Shown here in pieces: positions 41,316 through 49,949 of a stretch of 64,000 nt of DNA. The notes beneath the pieces are model-generated. The model ran no database searches. It saw only the letters and a program-made list of their open reading frames with translations, and was not told the DNA's origin. Source of the DNA: VAXT01 sp963728535 (lineage in GTDB: Bacteria; Actinomycetota; Thermoleophilia; Gaiellales; Gaiellaceae); NCBI GenBank assembly GCA_963728535.1, contig CAVSKK010000001.1:992001-1056000 (forward strand), given 5' to 3'. The stretch's first letter is position 1. Each line of letters begins with the position of its first letter. The translations under genes were made by a program, and so were the position numbers.

Positions 41316-41700
41316 CGCCCAGCCCAGGGGCCTCGGCGCCCTGGCCAAGAGAGTCGCCGAGCACGCGAGCTCGCTCTTCAGGCTCGAGCTCGAGCTGGCG
41401 GCGCTCGAAGTCAAGCGAAAGGTGACCGTGCTCGGGGTCGGCATCGGGCTCGCCGTCGGAGCCGCTGTCGTCGCCGTCTTCGCGCTCGGGTTCCTGTTCG
41501 CAACCGCGGCCGCCGGGCTCGCGACCTTCCTCCCCTGGTGGCTCGCCCTGCTCATCGTCACCCTCGTTCTCTTTGCCGTGGCGGCCGTCCTCGGCTACAT
41601 CGGGATGATCAAGATCAAGAAGGGAACGCCGCCCGTGCCCGAACAGGCGATCTACGAGGCGAAGCTCACGACTGACGCGTTGAAGAGCAATGGCCGGTAA
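41296..41700 (+). CDS. Phage holin-like membrane protein (Holin-X / Phage_holin_3_6)
   Basis: 134 residues, TTG start. LGALAKRVAEHASSLFRLELELAALEVK is a long amphipathic helix, followed by two TMs (VGIGLAVGAAVVAVFALGFL; WLALLIVTLVLFAVAAVLGYI). This is the actinobacterial chromosomal 'phage holin family' and does not imply a prophage. Coupled to neighbours by overlaps. Confidence 0.88.
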   Translation: MATRATDAQPRGLGALAKRVAEHASSLFRLELELAALEVKRKVTVLGVGIGLAVGAAVVAVFALGFLFATAAAGLATFLPWWLALLIVTLVLFAVAAVLGYIGMIKIKKGTPPVPEQAIYEAKLTTDALKSNGR

Positions 41701-41974
41701 CAGCCGCACCGCCGAACAGGTCCGCCTGGAGATCGAGGGCGAGCGCGACCAGTTGACCGGCGCCGTCGACTCCCTTCGCGACAAGATCGGCGAGGCGACC
41801 GACGTTCGCGCCAAGCTGCGCGCGAAGCTGCCGATGGTGGCGGCGGGTGCCCTCGCCGCAGGGTTCGTCCTCGGGGGCGGCATCGGCGCGACCGTGCGAC
41901 TGTTCATGAGCGGCAGCCGGGAGAGCCGAACGAAGACCCGTTTCGGCCGCTTCTCCGTTGGCGACCGCGACTGA
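41690..41974 (+). CDS. DUF3618 family membrane protein
   Basis: 94 residues: RTAEQVRLEIEGERDQLTGAVDSLRDK is the DUF3618 amphipathic start, then one TM (LPMVAAGALAAGFVLGGGIG) and a basic tail. Overlaps both neighbours. Usually found beside holin-like and YihY genes, as here. Confidence 0.88.
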   Translation: MAGNSRTAEQVRLEIEGERDQLTGAVDSLRDKIGEATDVRAKLRAKLPMVAAGALAAGFVLGGGIGATVRLFMSGSRESRTKTRFGRFSVGDRD

Positions 41975-42899
41975 CGCACCCGCCGGCGACGGCCGAGCTC
42001 CCTCGGGCCCAGAGCGCCTACGCCGCGACGAGTGGATCGCCGTCTTCAAACGAGCGTTCCGGCAGTTCCTGGCCGACGACTGCATGGGCCTCTCGCAGCA
42101 GATCGCCTTCAGCTCCCTGCTTGCGTTCTTCCCCGCGGTCGTCTTCCTGGTGGCCGTGCTCGGGCTCGTCGGCGCGTACGACGCCCTTCTGACCTTCCTC
42201 GACCCCGTGGCGCCGAATTCGGTCACAGACCTGATCGAGCAGCTCGAGCAAGACTCGTCTTCTGGCGGCTCGGCGGCGCTCATGTTCCTCGGAGTCGTCG
42301 GAGCGCTCTGGGCCGGAAGCGGTGCGATGGGCTCGATCGTGAAAGCGGTGAACCGCGCCTACGACAGGCTGGAGACAAGACCGCTCTGGAGGGTGCGCCT
42401 GATCTCGCTCGTCCTGGTCGTTGCGTCGGGCCTCGTGCTTGCCGGGATGCTCCTCATGATCGTGCTCGGCGGGAAGCTCGGCGATGCGATCGCGCGCAAG
42501 GCGCACCTCGGGGGAGCGTTCATCTGGTTCTGGGACATCTTCCGTTGGCCGATCGCCTTCGTGACCATCCTGCTCTTCTTTGCGCTCATCTACTACCTCG
42601 CCCCGAACGCCGAGCAGCGCAGCTGGAAATGGCTCACGCCCGGCTCCCTCGTCGGCGGCCTGATGTGGCTCGCGCTCTCGGGGCTCTTCGCCCTCTATAC
42701 CGCGCTTTCGAGCTCGTACTCGAAGACGTACGGCTCGCTCGCCGGTGGAATCGTGCTTCTCCTCTGGCTGAACTACAGCGCCTGGGCGGTGCTGTTCGGC
42801 GCCGAGCTGAACGCGGAGCTCGACCGCCAGGCCGACATCCGCGCCGCCGGCGGCCCGAACGCGGGGCTCGTCAAGCCTGCCCGCCGCACCAAGACCTAA
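41958..42899 (+). CDS. YihY/BrkB family integral membrane protein
   Basis: 313 residues, TTG start. FKRAFRQFLADDCMGLSQQIAFSSLLAFFPAVVFLVAV is the family start. Later: GALWAGSGAMGSIVKAVNRAYDR, IYYLAPNAEQRSWKWLTPGSLVGGLMWL and SYSKTYGSLAGGIVLLLWLNYSAW. Six TMs. The role is not settled (once called RNase BN). Convergent 4-nt overlap (CTAA) with the cupredoxin gene. Confidence 0.92.
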   Translation: MATATDAPAGDGRAPSGPERLRRDEWIAVFKRAFRQFLADDCMGLSQQIAFSSLLAFFPAVVFLVAVLGLVGAYDALLTFLDPVAPNSVTDLIEQLEQDSSSGGSAALMFLGVVGALWAGSGAMGSIVKAVNRAYDRLETRPLWRVRLISLVLVVASGLVLAGMLLMIVLGGKLGDAIARKAHLGGAFIWFWDIFRWPIAFVTILLFFALIYYLAPNAEQRSWKWLTPGSLVGGLMWLALSGLFALYTALSSSYSKTYGSLAGGIVLLLWLNYSAWAVLFGAELNAELDRQADIRAAGGPNAGLVKPARRTKT

Positions 42900-43565
42900 G
42901 CAGGCGGTGCCGGCGTGACGGTGAAGGTGCCGCGCAGAGCGGCGCTTCTTGTCCGAGCGGTACGTGTACTTCCCGGGGCTGAGCTCGAGCGTCCACGTCT
43001 TCGTCATCCTCGCCTTGACGCCGGTCTTCTTGTTCACACCGGGGCCTGTGAGGTGGAAGTTCTGAGTCTTCGACGTGTCACTGACCGCGACCTTGAACGT
43101 GCCTTCGACCACCGAGCGCACCTTCGAGCCCGCACGCTTCAGCGAGATCGACTTCGCCGTCACCTTCCCGCTCAGCTTCGTCGGTGGCGGGGGCGGAGGC
43201 GCGATGGTGCCGACGGTGAAGCTGCCCTTCATCGACGTCGCATGCGCGTCGCAGCGGAAGTTGTACGTCCCGTCCGTGACCGTCACGTTCCAGGTGGCCA
43301 TGCCGACCGTCTCGATGTCGGTGCGCTGCTCCACCCCGGGGCCGAAGAGGTGGTAGTTGTGAAGGACCGACTGGTCGTTGATGCTGACGGTGTAGTCGCC
43401 CGGATCGAGATGCGTGACGGCGCCGCCGTTTGCATCCGAGAGCGTGATCGTCATGCCGGGGCCGACGACACCGACGAGGCTGGTCGCCGCGGACTTGCCG
43501 GTGGCTGCCGCAGGCAGCGATACGGCTGCAGCAGCTAGCACGGATATGAGCAGCACTCGTTGCAT
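42896..43565 (-). CDS. Secreted double cupredoxin-like protein (one frameshift near the end)
   Basis: Signal peptide 1-22; AAGGAGGGT ribosome binding site. Domain 1 has a full type-1 copper set: His69/His72 (LHNYHLFGPGVE), Cys105-x2-His108-x3-Met112 (FRCDAHATSMKG). Domain 2 (about 130-215) aligns to it (QNFHLTGPGVNKK ... YTYRSDKK) but has Ser in place of Cys and no His/Met, so it probably cannot bind copper. Near 42943 the frame shifts by one; the correct end reads LRGTFTVTPAPPA with stop at 42896. The uncorrected frame runs on as noise. Probably an extracellular redox or copper-binding protein. Confidence 0.82.
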
Positions 43566-43611
43566 TGACCCTCCTTCACCTCTACGGGCGTCGGCCCGAA
43601 CCGGTTTTTCC

Positions 43612-43980
43612 CTACGCGGGAGGTGGGTTCGGTTCGACGGTGAACGTTTTGCGAAGCTTCGTGTTCCTGTCGGACTTGTAGACGTACTTTCCGGGGCGAA
43701 GGTTAACGATCCACGTGCGGGAGCTCGTGGCGGCGACCTTCGTCTTCACGTTCACGGACGGCCCGAAGAGATGGAAGTTCTGACCCTTCGCCGAGTCCTT
43801 GACGACGATTCGGTACGAGCGCTGGGCCAGTGACTGCACCCGCTTGCCGCTCGAGTCGGTCAGCGAGATCGACCGCGCCGTCACTTTTGCGTTCAGCGTC
43901 GGCTGGATCGGGTTTCCGCTCGCTCCCATCGGAACGGAAAGAGCCACGACTGCGGCGACTGCCAGTAGCGAACGAACCAT
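43612..43980 (-). CDS. Secreted copper-less cupredoxin-like paralogue
   Basis: 122 residues; perfect SD (AAGGAGGTAACC) directly before the ATG. Signal peptide MVRSLLAVAAVVALSVPMG. One domain, QNFHLFGPSVNVKTKV ... YVYKSDRNTKLRKTFTVE, matching domain 2 of the upstream protein and lacking Cys/His/Met. It keeps only the core NFHL motif. Tandem with the double-domain gene. Confidence 0.85.
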   Translation of the reverse strand: MVRSLLAVAAVVALSVPMGASGNPIQPTLNAKVTARSISLTDSSGKRVQSLAQRSYRIVVKDSAKGQNFHLFGPSVNVKTKVAATSSRTWIVNLRPGKYVYKSDRNTKLRKTFTVEPNPPPA

Positions 43981-44034
43981 GGTTACCTCCTTCCTACCAG
44001 CCCTACCCGAATCCGCGCTTTAAACTCATCCGGA

Positions 44035-44451
44035 ATGCAGCTCCGCAAGAACGCCAAGATCGCGCTGATCCGCAAGATCCCGCTGTTCAAGCACTGCTCA
44101 ACGCGCGAGCTCGGCGAAATCGCCGCGATTGCGGACGAGCTCGACCTCGAGGAAGGAAGCGATCTCACACGTGAGGGCAAGGCCGGCCGTGAGTTCTTCG
44201 CGATCGTCGAGGGGACGGCCGATGTCCTGGAGGGCGGGAAACGGATCAACTCGGTGCGCCAGGGCGATTTCCTGGGCGAGATCGCGTTGGTCACGGGCCG
44301 GCCCCGAACTGCGACGGTGAGAGCCACGACGTCCGTGCGGGTGCTCGTGATCACAGCGCGCGACTTCCGCAAGCTGCTCGAGAAGCATCCTGAGATCCAG
44401 CGCAAGGTGCTGCTCTCGATGGCCGAGCGGCTCGCGACAGCAACGCTCTAG
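44035..44451 (+). CDS. Cyclic nucleotide-binding domain protein without DNA-binding domain
   Basis: 138 residues. IPLFKHCSTRELGEIAAIADE, GREFFAIVEGTADV, GDFLGEIALVTGRPRTATVRATT (phosphate-binding cassette, GEIAL...RTAT) and VLVITARDFRKLLEKHPEIQ. Family members bind cAMP or cGMP; here no HTH follows, so it may be a sensor or regulatory subunit. A -10-like TTTAAACT lies just upstream. CTAG overlap with pheT. Confidence 0.88.
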   Translation: MQLRKNAKIALIRKIPLFKHCSTRELGEIAAIADELDLEEGSDLTREGKAGREFFAIVEGTADVLEGGKRINSVRQGDFLGEIALVTGRPRTATVRATTSVRVLVITARDFRKLLEKHPEIQRKVLLSMAERLATATL

Positions 44452-46739
44452 CCGCGGAGCTCCGCGCCGAAGCGCTTGGCCAGCGCGTCGACGATCTTCT
44501 TGCGCAGCTTGGCGGCGTCCTCGTCTGCGAGCGTGCGCTCGGGCGACTGGAAGCTCACGGCGAACGCGAGCGACTTGCGGCCCTCCGACACCTGGTCGCC
44601 CCGGTAGACGTCGAAGACCCGCATCTCGTGGAGCTCCGGGCCGGCAGCCTCGCGCGCGGCCTCGATGAGATCTCCGGCCGCGACCTCCTCGGGCACGATG
44701 AAGGCGAGATCCTGATGGACTGCCGGATAGGTGATCACGTCCTCGTACTCAGGCGGCCGCTCGGGCACGCCCGCGAGAAGGGTCGAGAGATCGAGCTCGA
44801 TCGCTCCCCACTCCCCCTCGAGCAGGCCGGGACGTAGCTCGCCGACGACCCCCGAGTCGACGCGAGCCGTCTTGCCCGGATGGAGCAGCGGATCCTCACC
44901 GCGCTCGAAGCGCGGTTCGAGGATGAGCGCGGCGTAGAGCGTCTCGACGACGCCCTTCGCGCGTGCGAAGCCGCCTTCGACGACCGCGCCGAGCGTCCAA
45001 TGCTCCTCCGGGAGCTCCCCACCGGCCGGCAGGTAAACGCGGGCGATCTCGAAGAGCCTGATTCCCATGTTGCCGGCATCGAGGTTGTACCGGGCGGCCT
45101 CGACGAGGCTCGGGAGCAGCCGGGTGCGGAGGATTGCCTGCTCGTTCGACTGCGGCTCCGGAATGCGCAGAGCCTTCGGATTCGGATCCTCAGCAACGAG
45201 GCTCGGCGTGTACGCCTCGTAGAGTCCGGCGCCGAGCAGCACGTCCTCGACGACGCGGCGCAGGCGCTGTTCCGTCGAGAGCCGGCCGAACATGTCGCGC
45301 CTGGCGGGGAGTGTGTACGGGACCTCGTCGAGCCGGACGCGACCGACCTCCTCGACGAGGTCGATCTCGCGGGTCACGTCTCGCGCGCGCCACGTGGGAA
45401 CGGTTACCTCGGCAGCCGACACCTCGAAGCCGAGCCGCTCGAGAATCGCGTGCTGCTCGGCGGGCGGAGTCTCGATGCCCAGGATCTCGTCGGTCCGCTC
45501 CGGACGCAGCGTGATGACCGCCGGCGCGGGCAGCTCGCCGTGGACGTCGGTTTCGCCCGTCCAGCGCGTACCGGCCAGCTCGACGAAGAGCTGGGTCGCA
45601 AGTCGCGCGGCCGGCTCCGCGAGATACGGGTCGATGCCCTTCTCCCAGCGGCTCGACGCCTCCGAGCGCAGGCCAAGCCGCTCGGAGGTGCGAAGGATCC
45701 CGATCGGCTCGAAGTTCGCGGCCTCGAGCAGGAGCTCGCTCGTCTGCTCGTCCACCTCGCTCTCGAGCGAGCCCATGATCCCGGCGATCGCCACCGGCCG
45801 CTCGGCATCGGCGATCACGAGATCGGTCTCGTCCAGGGTGCGAACCGTGCCGTCGAGGGCGGTCATCTGCTCGCCCTTGCGGGCCCGGCGGACGACGATG
45901 CGTCCCTCACTGAGCTTCGCCCGGTCGAAGGCGTGGAGCGGGCTGCCCAGGGCGAGCATCACGTAATTCGTCACGTCGACGACATTTGAGATCGGGCGCA
46001 TGCCGGCGCCGATGAGCCGCGCTTTCAGCCACGCCGGAGAGACTCCGACCTCGGCGCCGGTGAACGTGCGGCCGATGTAGCGCGGGCAACGCTCGGCGTC
46101 TTCAACGCGGACGTCGACCTCTTCCTCGCCTTCGCGCGCTGGATCGGTGCCCGGCGGGGGCGCCAGCTTGCTCCCGTAGAGCGCTGCGACCTCGCGCGCC
46201 ACCCCGTAGATCGAGAGCAGGTCAGGCCGGTTGGGCGTCAGTTCGAGCTCGATGACGTCCTCCCCGAGCGGCAGCACTTCCCGCAGCGGCGTTCCTGGCT
46301 CGGGCCCGTCCTCGAGGACGAGGATGCCGCTGTGTTCCTGGCCGAGCTCGAGCTCCTGCTCGGAGAGGATCATCCCGCGCGAGACCTCGCCGCGGAGCTT
46401 CGCCTCCTCCAGCTTCGTCCCGCCAGGGAGCACCGCACCCGGAAGCGCGACCGCAACCGTTGCGCCCTCGCCGAAGTTCCAGGCACCGCAGACGATCTGG
46501 CGGAGCTCCCCCTCCCCCACGTCGACGCGGCAGAGCTGGAGCCGGTCCGCGTTGGGATGCTTCCCGGCCTCGACGACGCGGCCGACGAGATAGTGGTCGG
46601 CGTTCCCATTCGCGTCGGGAATCCCGCGACGAAAGATGTGCTGCACCATCGCGGTCGAGATCGTCAGACGCTTCGCGAGCTCGTCGGTCGGGACGTCGAC
46701 CTCGACGTACTCGCGCAGCCAATCGAGCGGGACGCGCAT
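44448..46739 (-). CDS. pheT: Phenylalanine-tRNA ligase beta subunit
   Basis: 763 residues from ATG 46739; longer frames are noise. Starts MRVPLDWLREYVEVDVPTDEL. tRNA-binding domain (VVEAGKHPNADRLQLCRVDV), B3/B4 editing domains (ITPNVxx: SNVVDVTNYVMLALGSPLHAFD), B5, and the ferredoxin-like anticodon-binding end (VFDVYRGDQVSEGRKSLAFAVSFQ). ATG overlaps the pheS stop (TGATG). Confidence 0.97.
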   Translation of the reverse strand: MRVPLDWLREYVEVDVPTDELAKRLTISTAMVQHIFRRGIPDANGNADHYLVGRVVEAGKHPNADRLQLCRVDVGEGELRQIVCGAWNFGEGATVAVALPGAVLPGGTKLEEAKLRGEVSRGMILSEQELELGQEHSGILVLEDGPEPGTPLREVLPLGEDVIELELTPNRPDLLSIYGVAREVAALYGSKLAPPPGTDPAREGEEEVDVRVEDAERCPRYIGRTFTGAEVGVSPAWLKARLIGAGMRPISNVVDVTNYVMLALGSPLHAFDRAKLSEGRIVVRRARKGEQMTALDGTVRTLDETDLVIADAERPVAIAGIMGSLESEVDEQTSELLLEAANFEPIGILRTSERLGLRSEASSRWEKGIDPYLAEPAARLATQLFVELAGTRWTGETDVHGELPAPAVITLRPERTDEILGIETPPAEQHAILERLGFEVSAAEVTVPTWRARDVTREIDLVEEVGRVRLDEVPYTLPARRDMFGRLSTEQRLRRVVEDVLLGAGLYEAYTPSLVAEDPNPKALRIPEPQSNEQAILRTRLLPSLVEAARYNLDAGNMGIRLFEIARVYLPAGGELPEEHWTLGAVVEGGFARAKGVVETLYAALILEPRFERGEDPLLHPGKTARVDSGVVGELRPGLLEGEWGAIELDLSTLLAGVPERPPEYEDVITYPAVHQDLAFIVPEEVAAGDLIEAAREAAGPELHEMRVFDVYRGDQVSEGRKSLAFAVSFQSPERTLADEDAAKLRKKIVDALAKRFGAELRG

Positions 46740-47761
46740 CAGAACTGCTCCAGGAGCCGGAGGTCGTTCTGCCAGAGCATGCGGATGTCGGTGAGCCCGT
46801 GGCGGAGCATGAAGATTCGCTCCAGGCCCCAGCCGAAGGCGAAGCCGGAGACCTCCGCCGGGTCGTAGCCGACCGCCTCGAAGACGTTCGGATCGACCAT
46901 CCCTGCGCCGCCGACTTCGATCCAGCCCTCGTACTCGCACACGCGGCAGCCTTGACCGTCGCACAGGAAGCACGACACGTCGGCCTCGACGGAGGGCTCG
47001 GTGAAGGGGAAGAAGCTCGTCCGGATCCGAACGTCGCGCTGGTCGCCGAAGAGCCGGCGCAGCAGGAGCTGGAGCGTTCCCTTGAGGTCGGCGAGCGTGA
47101 TGCCCTTGTCGACGGCAAGCCCCTCGACCTGGTGGAAGATCGGGTACCGCTTCGGCTCGGGCGTGTCGCGCCGGTAGACGCGGCCGAGCGAGACCATGTA
47201 GACGGGCGGCTGCTTCGCCTCCATCGTCCGCACCTGCGAGGCCGACGTCTCGGTGCGGAGGACGACGTCCTCGCTCAGGTAGTACGTGTGCAGCGGCGAG
47301 CGTGTGACGTGTCCTTCGGGCATGTTCAGCTTGTCGAAGATGTACTCGACGGTCTCGACCTCGTTGCCGTCGACGACCTCGTAGCCGAGTCCGACGAAGA
47401 TGTCCTCGACCTCCCGGCGGATCTGCGTGATCGGGTGCAGCCGGCCGCGCGGGATGCGCTCGCCGGGCAGAGTGACGTCGATGCTCTCCCCGAGCGCCTC
47501 TGCGAACCCCCGGCTGCCGATTCGCTGCGCGGCCTCCTGCTGTGCCTGCTCGAGCTTCGCGCGCAACTCGTTCAGCGTCTTGCCGGTCTCCCGGTCGCGG
47601 ACCTGGCGCAACGCCTGCGGGAGGTCGGCTCGGCGCCCGAGGTAGCGGACGTTGACCTCGTTCAGCTCGTCGAGCGTGGCGGCCGCCTCGTAAGCCGCGA
47701 TGGCTTCCGCCTCGTAGGCCTGCCAGTCCACGTCGGCGACTGTATCGCGTGGCTCAGTCAT
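46739..47761 (-). CDS. pheS: Phenylalanine-tRNA ligase alpha subunit
   Basis: 340 residues. N-terminal coiled coil (about 1-90), then class II motifs: GRLHPITQIRREVEDIFVGLGY (motif 1), SRVYRRDTPEPKRYPIFHQVEGL-type motif 2 and GFAFGWGLERIFMLRHGLTDIR (motif 3). Unusually carries CFLCDGQGCRVCEYEGW, a Cys4 cluster probably binding zinc, as in some PheS proteins. Operon pheS-pheT. Confidence 0.97.
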   Translation of the reverse strand: MTEPRDTVADVDWQAYEAEAIAAYEAAATLDELNEVNVRYLGRRADLPQALRQVRDRETGKTLNELRAKLEQAQQEAAQRIGSRGFAEALGESIDVTLPGERIPRGRLHPITQIRREVEDIFVGLGYEVVDGNEVETVEYIFDKLNMPEGHVTRSPLHTYYLSEDVVLRTETSASQVRTMEAKQPPVYMVSLGRVYRRDTPEPKRYPIFHQVEGLAVDKGITLADLKGTLQLLLRRLFGDQRDVRIRTSFFPFTEPSVEADVSCFLCDGQGCRVCEYEGWIEVGGAGMVDPNVFEAVGYDPAEVSGFAFGWGLERIFMLRHGLTDIRMLWQNDLRLLEQF

Positions 47762-47894
47762 TGCCTGGGCCCCGACTTTCGCTTGAGGATCGGCCGCGCG
47801 TCAGCGCCGGTCCCCGGCGAGAAGCCGAGGCCCGGTAAAGAAAGAATGCGGTCGCGTCGCGGCCATGGGTAAACGATACAGCGAGAATGCACCG

Positions 47895-48617
47895 ATGAGC
47901 GAATACGACCCCTTCGCGGACATCTACGACGAGTGGTCGCAGCACATGACCGAGGACGTCGCGTTCTACGTCGACCTCGCACGCGAGGCGGAGGGCCCGA
48001 TCGTCGAGCTCGCGGTCGGCAACGGCCGCGTCGCCATCCCGGTCGCGAGGGAGATCGGGCGGAAGGTGATCGGCACCGACCTTTCCCCGGCGATGCTCGC
48101 CCAGGCGCGCGAGCGGGCCGACGCGGAAGGCGTCGATCTAGAGCTCCGGCAGGGGGACATGCGCGACTTCGAGCTCGAGGAGCCGGCGGGTCTCATCTAC
48201 TCGCCCTTCCGAGCGCTCCTGCACATGCCGAGCTGGCAGGACCGCAGGCGCGTCTTCGAGCGGGTGGCGGCTGCGCTCCGGCCAGGCGGCCGATTCGCGT
48301 GGAATGTGTTCGTCTTCGATCCGCTGATCGCGGCGCGGTTCTCCGCAGAGGGTGTCAGTCAGCACGCCGAGAGCAGCCGGATCTGGCAGCTCACCGAGTA
48401 CGACCCGACCGACAGCCGGATCGACATCACGGCGTGGGTCGGTAGCCCCGGCGAGGGCGAGCGGAAGCTCTCGCTGTGGTGGGTCAACCGCTCGGAGTGG
48501 GAAGGGCTGATCGAGGTCGCGGGGCTCGAGGTCGAGGCGCTCTACGGCGGCTTCGACCGGCGCCCGCTCGGCAAGGAGGACCGGGAGTTCATCTGGGTCG
48601 CACGGAAGCCGGCATGA
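47895..48617 (+). CDS. Class I SAM-dependent methyltransferase (copy 1)
   Basis: 240 residues from ATG 47895 (MSEYDPFADIYDEWSQHMTE); an ATG at 47865 is possible. SAM site IVELAVGNGRVAIPVA (motif I), GTDLSPAMLAQAR, and GDMRDFELEEPAGLIYSPFRAL. Paralogous with the next gene, sharing TEDVAFYV and the ending FDRRP...DREFIWVAR. Substrate unknown. Divergent from pheS. Confidence 0.88.
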   Translation: MSEYDPFADIYDEWSQHMTEDVAFYVDLAREAEGPIVELAVGNGRVAIPVAREIGRKVIGTDLSPAMLAQARERADAEGVDLELRQGDMRDFELEEPAGLIYSPFRALLHMPSWQDRRRVFERVAAALRPGGRFAWNVFVFDPLIAARFSAEGVSQHAESSRIWQLTEYDPTDSRIDITAWVGSPGEGERKLSLWWVNRSEWEGLIEVAGLEVEALYGGFDRRPLGKEDREFIWVARKPA

Positions 48618-48659
48618 GCCCGTCTGGTCAGCTGCGAGCCGCGTATCCAGCGCTCCGGC

Positions 48660-48773
48660 GGCGACCCCGATCGTCGCGGACCGCTCTCCTGTGGCGATGC
48701 CGATCGCCGCACCTTGATCTTCGGCGACGAGACCGATCATCGCACCTCGCTCTTCGGCAGCGATCATCCCGCC
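48660..48773. repeat. Imperfect 33-nt tandem repeat between the two methyltransferase genes
   Basis: Three full units (48660-48692, 48693-48725, 48726-48758) and a partial fourth, each with a G-x-CGAxxCCGATC core. The antisense strand encodes an 11-residue repeat (GAMIGLVAEDQ, GAAIGIATGER). The rest of 48618-48852 has no obvious gene. Confidence 0.6.
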
Positions 48774-48789
48774 AATCCAGCCCATTCCA

Positions 48790-48803
48790 CCCACCCGGGT
48801 GGG
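48790..48803. other. 14-nt perfect palindrome CCCACCCGGGTGGG
   Basis: In the gap just upstream of methyltransferase copy 2. The core is shared, with one extra C, with the palindrome at 32258. Confidence 0.45.
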
Positions 48804-48852
48804 GGACCGCGTGCCGCCGGTTCGAGCGTATCGACGAAAGTTGGACGCGGCT

Positions 48853-49584
48853 GTGACGGATGTGCGCCAGGTTGGTGGCGGGGCGAGCCCCTACGACGCG
48901 ATCGCCGAGCTCTACGACCCGTGGAGCCGCAGCGTGACCGAGGACGTCGCGTTCTACGTCGCCGAGGCGTGTCAGACCGGCGGGCCCGTCGTGGAGCTCG
49001 GCATCGGAACCGGCAGAATCGCGATCCCGATTGCGCAGAAGGGCGTCCAGGTGATCGGGGTCGATTCGTCGCGCGAGATGCTCGCGGCCTGCCGCCGGCG
49101 CGCGCAGGAGGAGGGCGTCACCGAGCTCCTCGACCTGCGGCTCGGTGATCTCCGCGCACCGCCGATCGACGCGCCGGTGCCGCTCGTCATCTGCCCGTTC
49201 CGCTCGTATCTCCATCTGGCCGACGACGGTGAGCGGGTCGAGGCACTGACGGCTGCCCGCGCCGCGCTCGCGCCCGGCGGGCGGCTCGTCTTCGACGTCT
49301 TCGCGCCCAAGCCGGACGACATCGAGGAGACCCATGGCCGCTGGCTCGAGCGCGAGCCCGGCATCTACGAACGCGCCGAATGGGACGAGAACGCCCGCAC
49401 GCTCACCCTCTCGGTCCGCGGGCCCTCGGGCGCCGCGACGATGGGCCTCTCCTGGATCTCCCGCGAGGAATGGCAGCGGCTCCTCGAGGAAACCGGCTTC
49501 ACCGTGGAGGCCTGTTACGGCTGGTTCGACCGCAGTCCATATCGCAGCGGCGAAGACATGATCTTCGTGGCCAGGACTGTTTAG
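48853..49584 (+). CDS. Class I SAM-dependent methyltransferase (copy 2)
   Basis: 243 residues from the GTG at 48853 (reads TDVRQVGGGASPYDAIAELY); starts upstream are poor. Motif I VVELGIGTGRIAIPIAQ, GVDSSREMLAACRRR, then LVICPFRSYLHLAD and EEWQRLLEETGFTVEACYGWFDRSP. Clear tandem duplicate of the preceding gene; the pair probably acts on the same kind of substrate. Confidence 0.88.
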   Translation: MTDVRQVGGGASPYDAIAELYDPWSRSVTEDVAFYVAEACQTGGPVVELGIGTGRIAIPIAQKGVQVIGVDSSREMLAACRRRAQEEGVTELLDLRLGDLRAPPIDAPVPLVICPFRSYLHLADDGERVEALTAARAALAPGGRLVFDVFAPKPDDIEETHGRWLEREPGIYERAEWDENARTLTLSVRGPSGAATMGLSWISREEWQRLLEETGFTVEACYGWFDRSPYRSGEDMIFVARTV

Positions 49585-49687
49585 TTAGGACATCTTGCGG
49601 CAGCCGCGAGTCGCGGCAACCATCCGTTGGGTGTTTCGCCGAACGCCAGCCCAACAGCCAATCGAACGGGACGAGACAGTAATAATC

Positions 49688-49789
49688 ATGGCGACGTCGA
49701 TGGAAATCCGAGCGGACGTTCGCGAGGTCCGCGCGCTCCTCGAGGAGGACGATGGACGAGAAGAAGAGGAAGAGGCTGGAGAGGGCTAA
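49688..49789 (+). CDS. Possible 33-residue acidic peptide
   Basis: Reads MATSMEIRADVREVRALLEED, then a Glu-rich end. No good ribosome binding site. Overlaps the next frame by 38 nt. Could be a leader-like peptide or noise. Confidence 0.3.
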   Translation: MATSMEIRADVREVRALLEEDDGREEEEEAGEG

Positions 49790-49943
49790 GCGGGCGGGCC
49801 AAGAGGCTCGAAACGATGAGCTCGGCCGCCGGCTCCAAGCCCGAATCGATTACCACGAGGGGAAGCTCGAAGAAGAGCGCCAAGCCCGTGAGCGCGCCGC
49901 TCAACGCGGATGGCGCTTCTGGCGCTTCCGTCGCGCAGGATAG
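49752..49943 (+). CDS. Small basic coiled-coil protein
   Basis: 63 residues: MDEKKRKRLERAKRAGQEARN, then a helical Glu/Arg region (DYHEGKLEEERQARERAA) and an aromatic tail (GWRFWRFRR). GAGGAGG lies 4 nt upstream. Ends 6 nt from the convergent cupin gene. The segment 49585-49687 upstream shows nothing. Confidence 0.5.
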   Translation: MDEKKRKRLERAKRAGQEARNDELGRRLQARIDYHEGKLEEERQARERAAQRGWRFWRFRRAG

Positions 49944-49949
49944 GGCCGA

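Noticed and set aside
41296..41700. Holin-like gene as a prophage marker
   Set aside because: This family is a normal chromosomal member of the DUF3618/YihY cluster; no other phage genes.
48138..48794. Minus-strand frame with the IG-repeat region
   Set aside because: Mostly antisense to methyltransferase copy 1; kept only as evidence for the 33-nt repeat.
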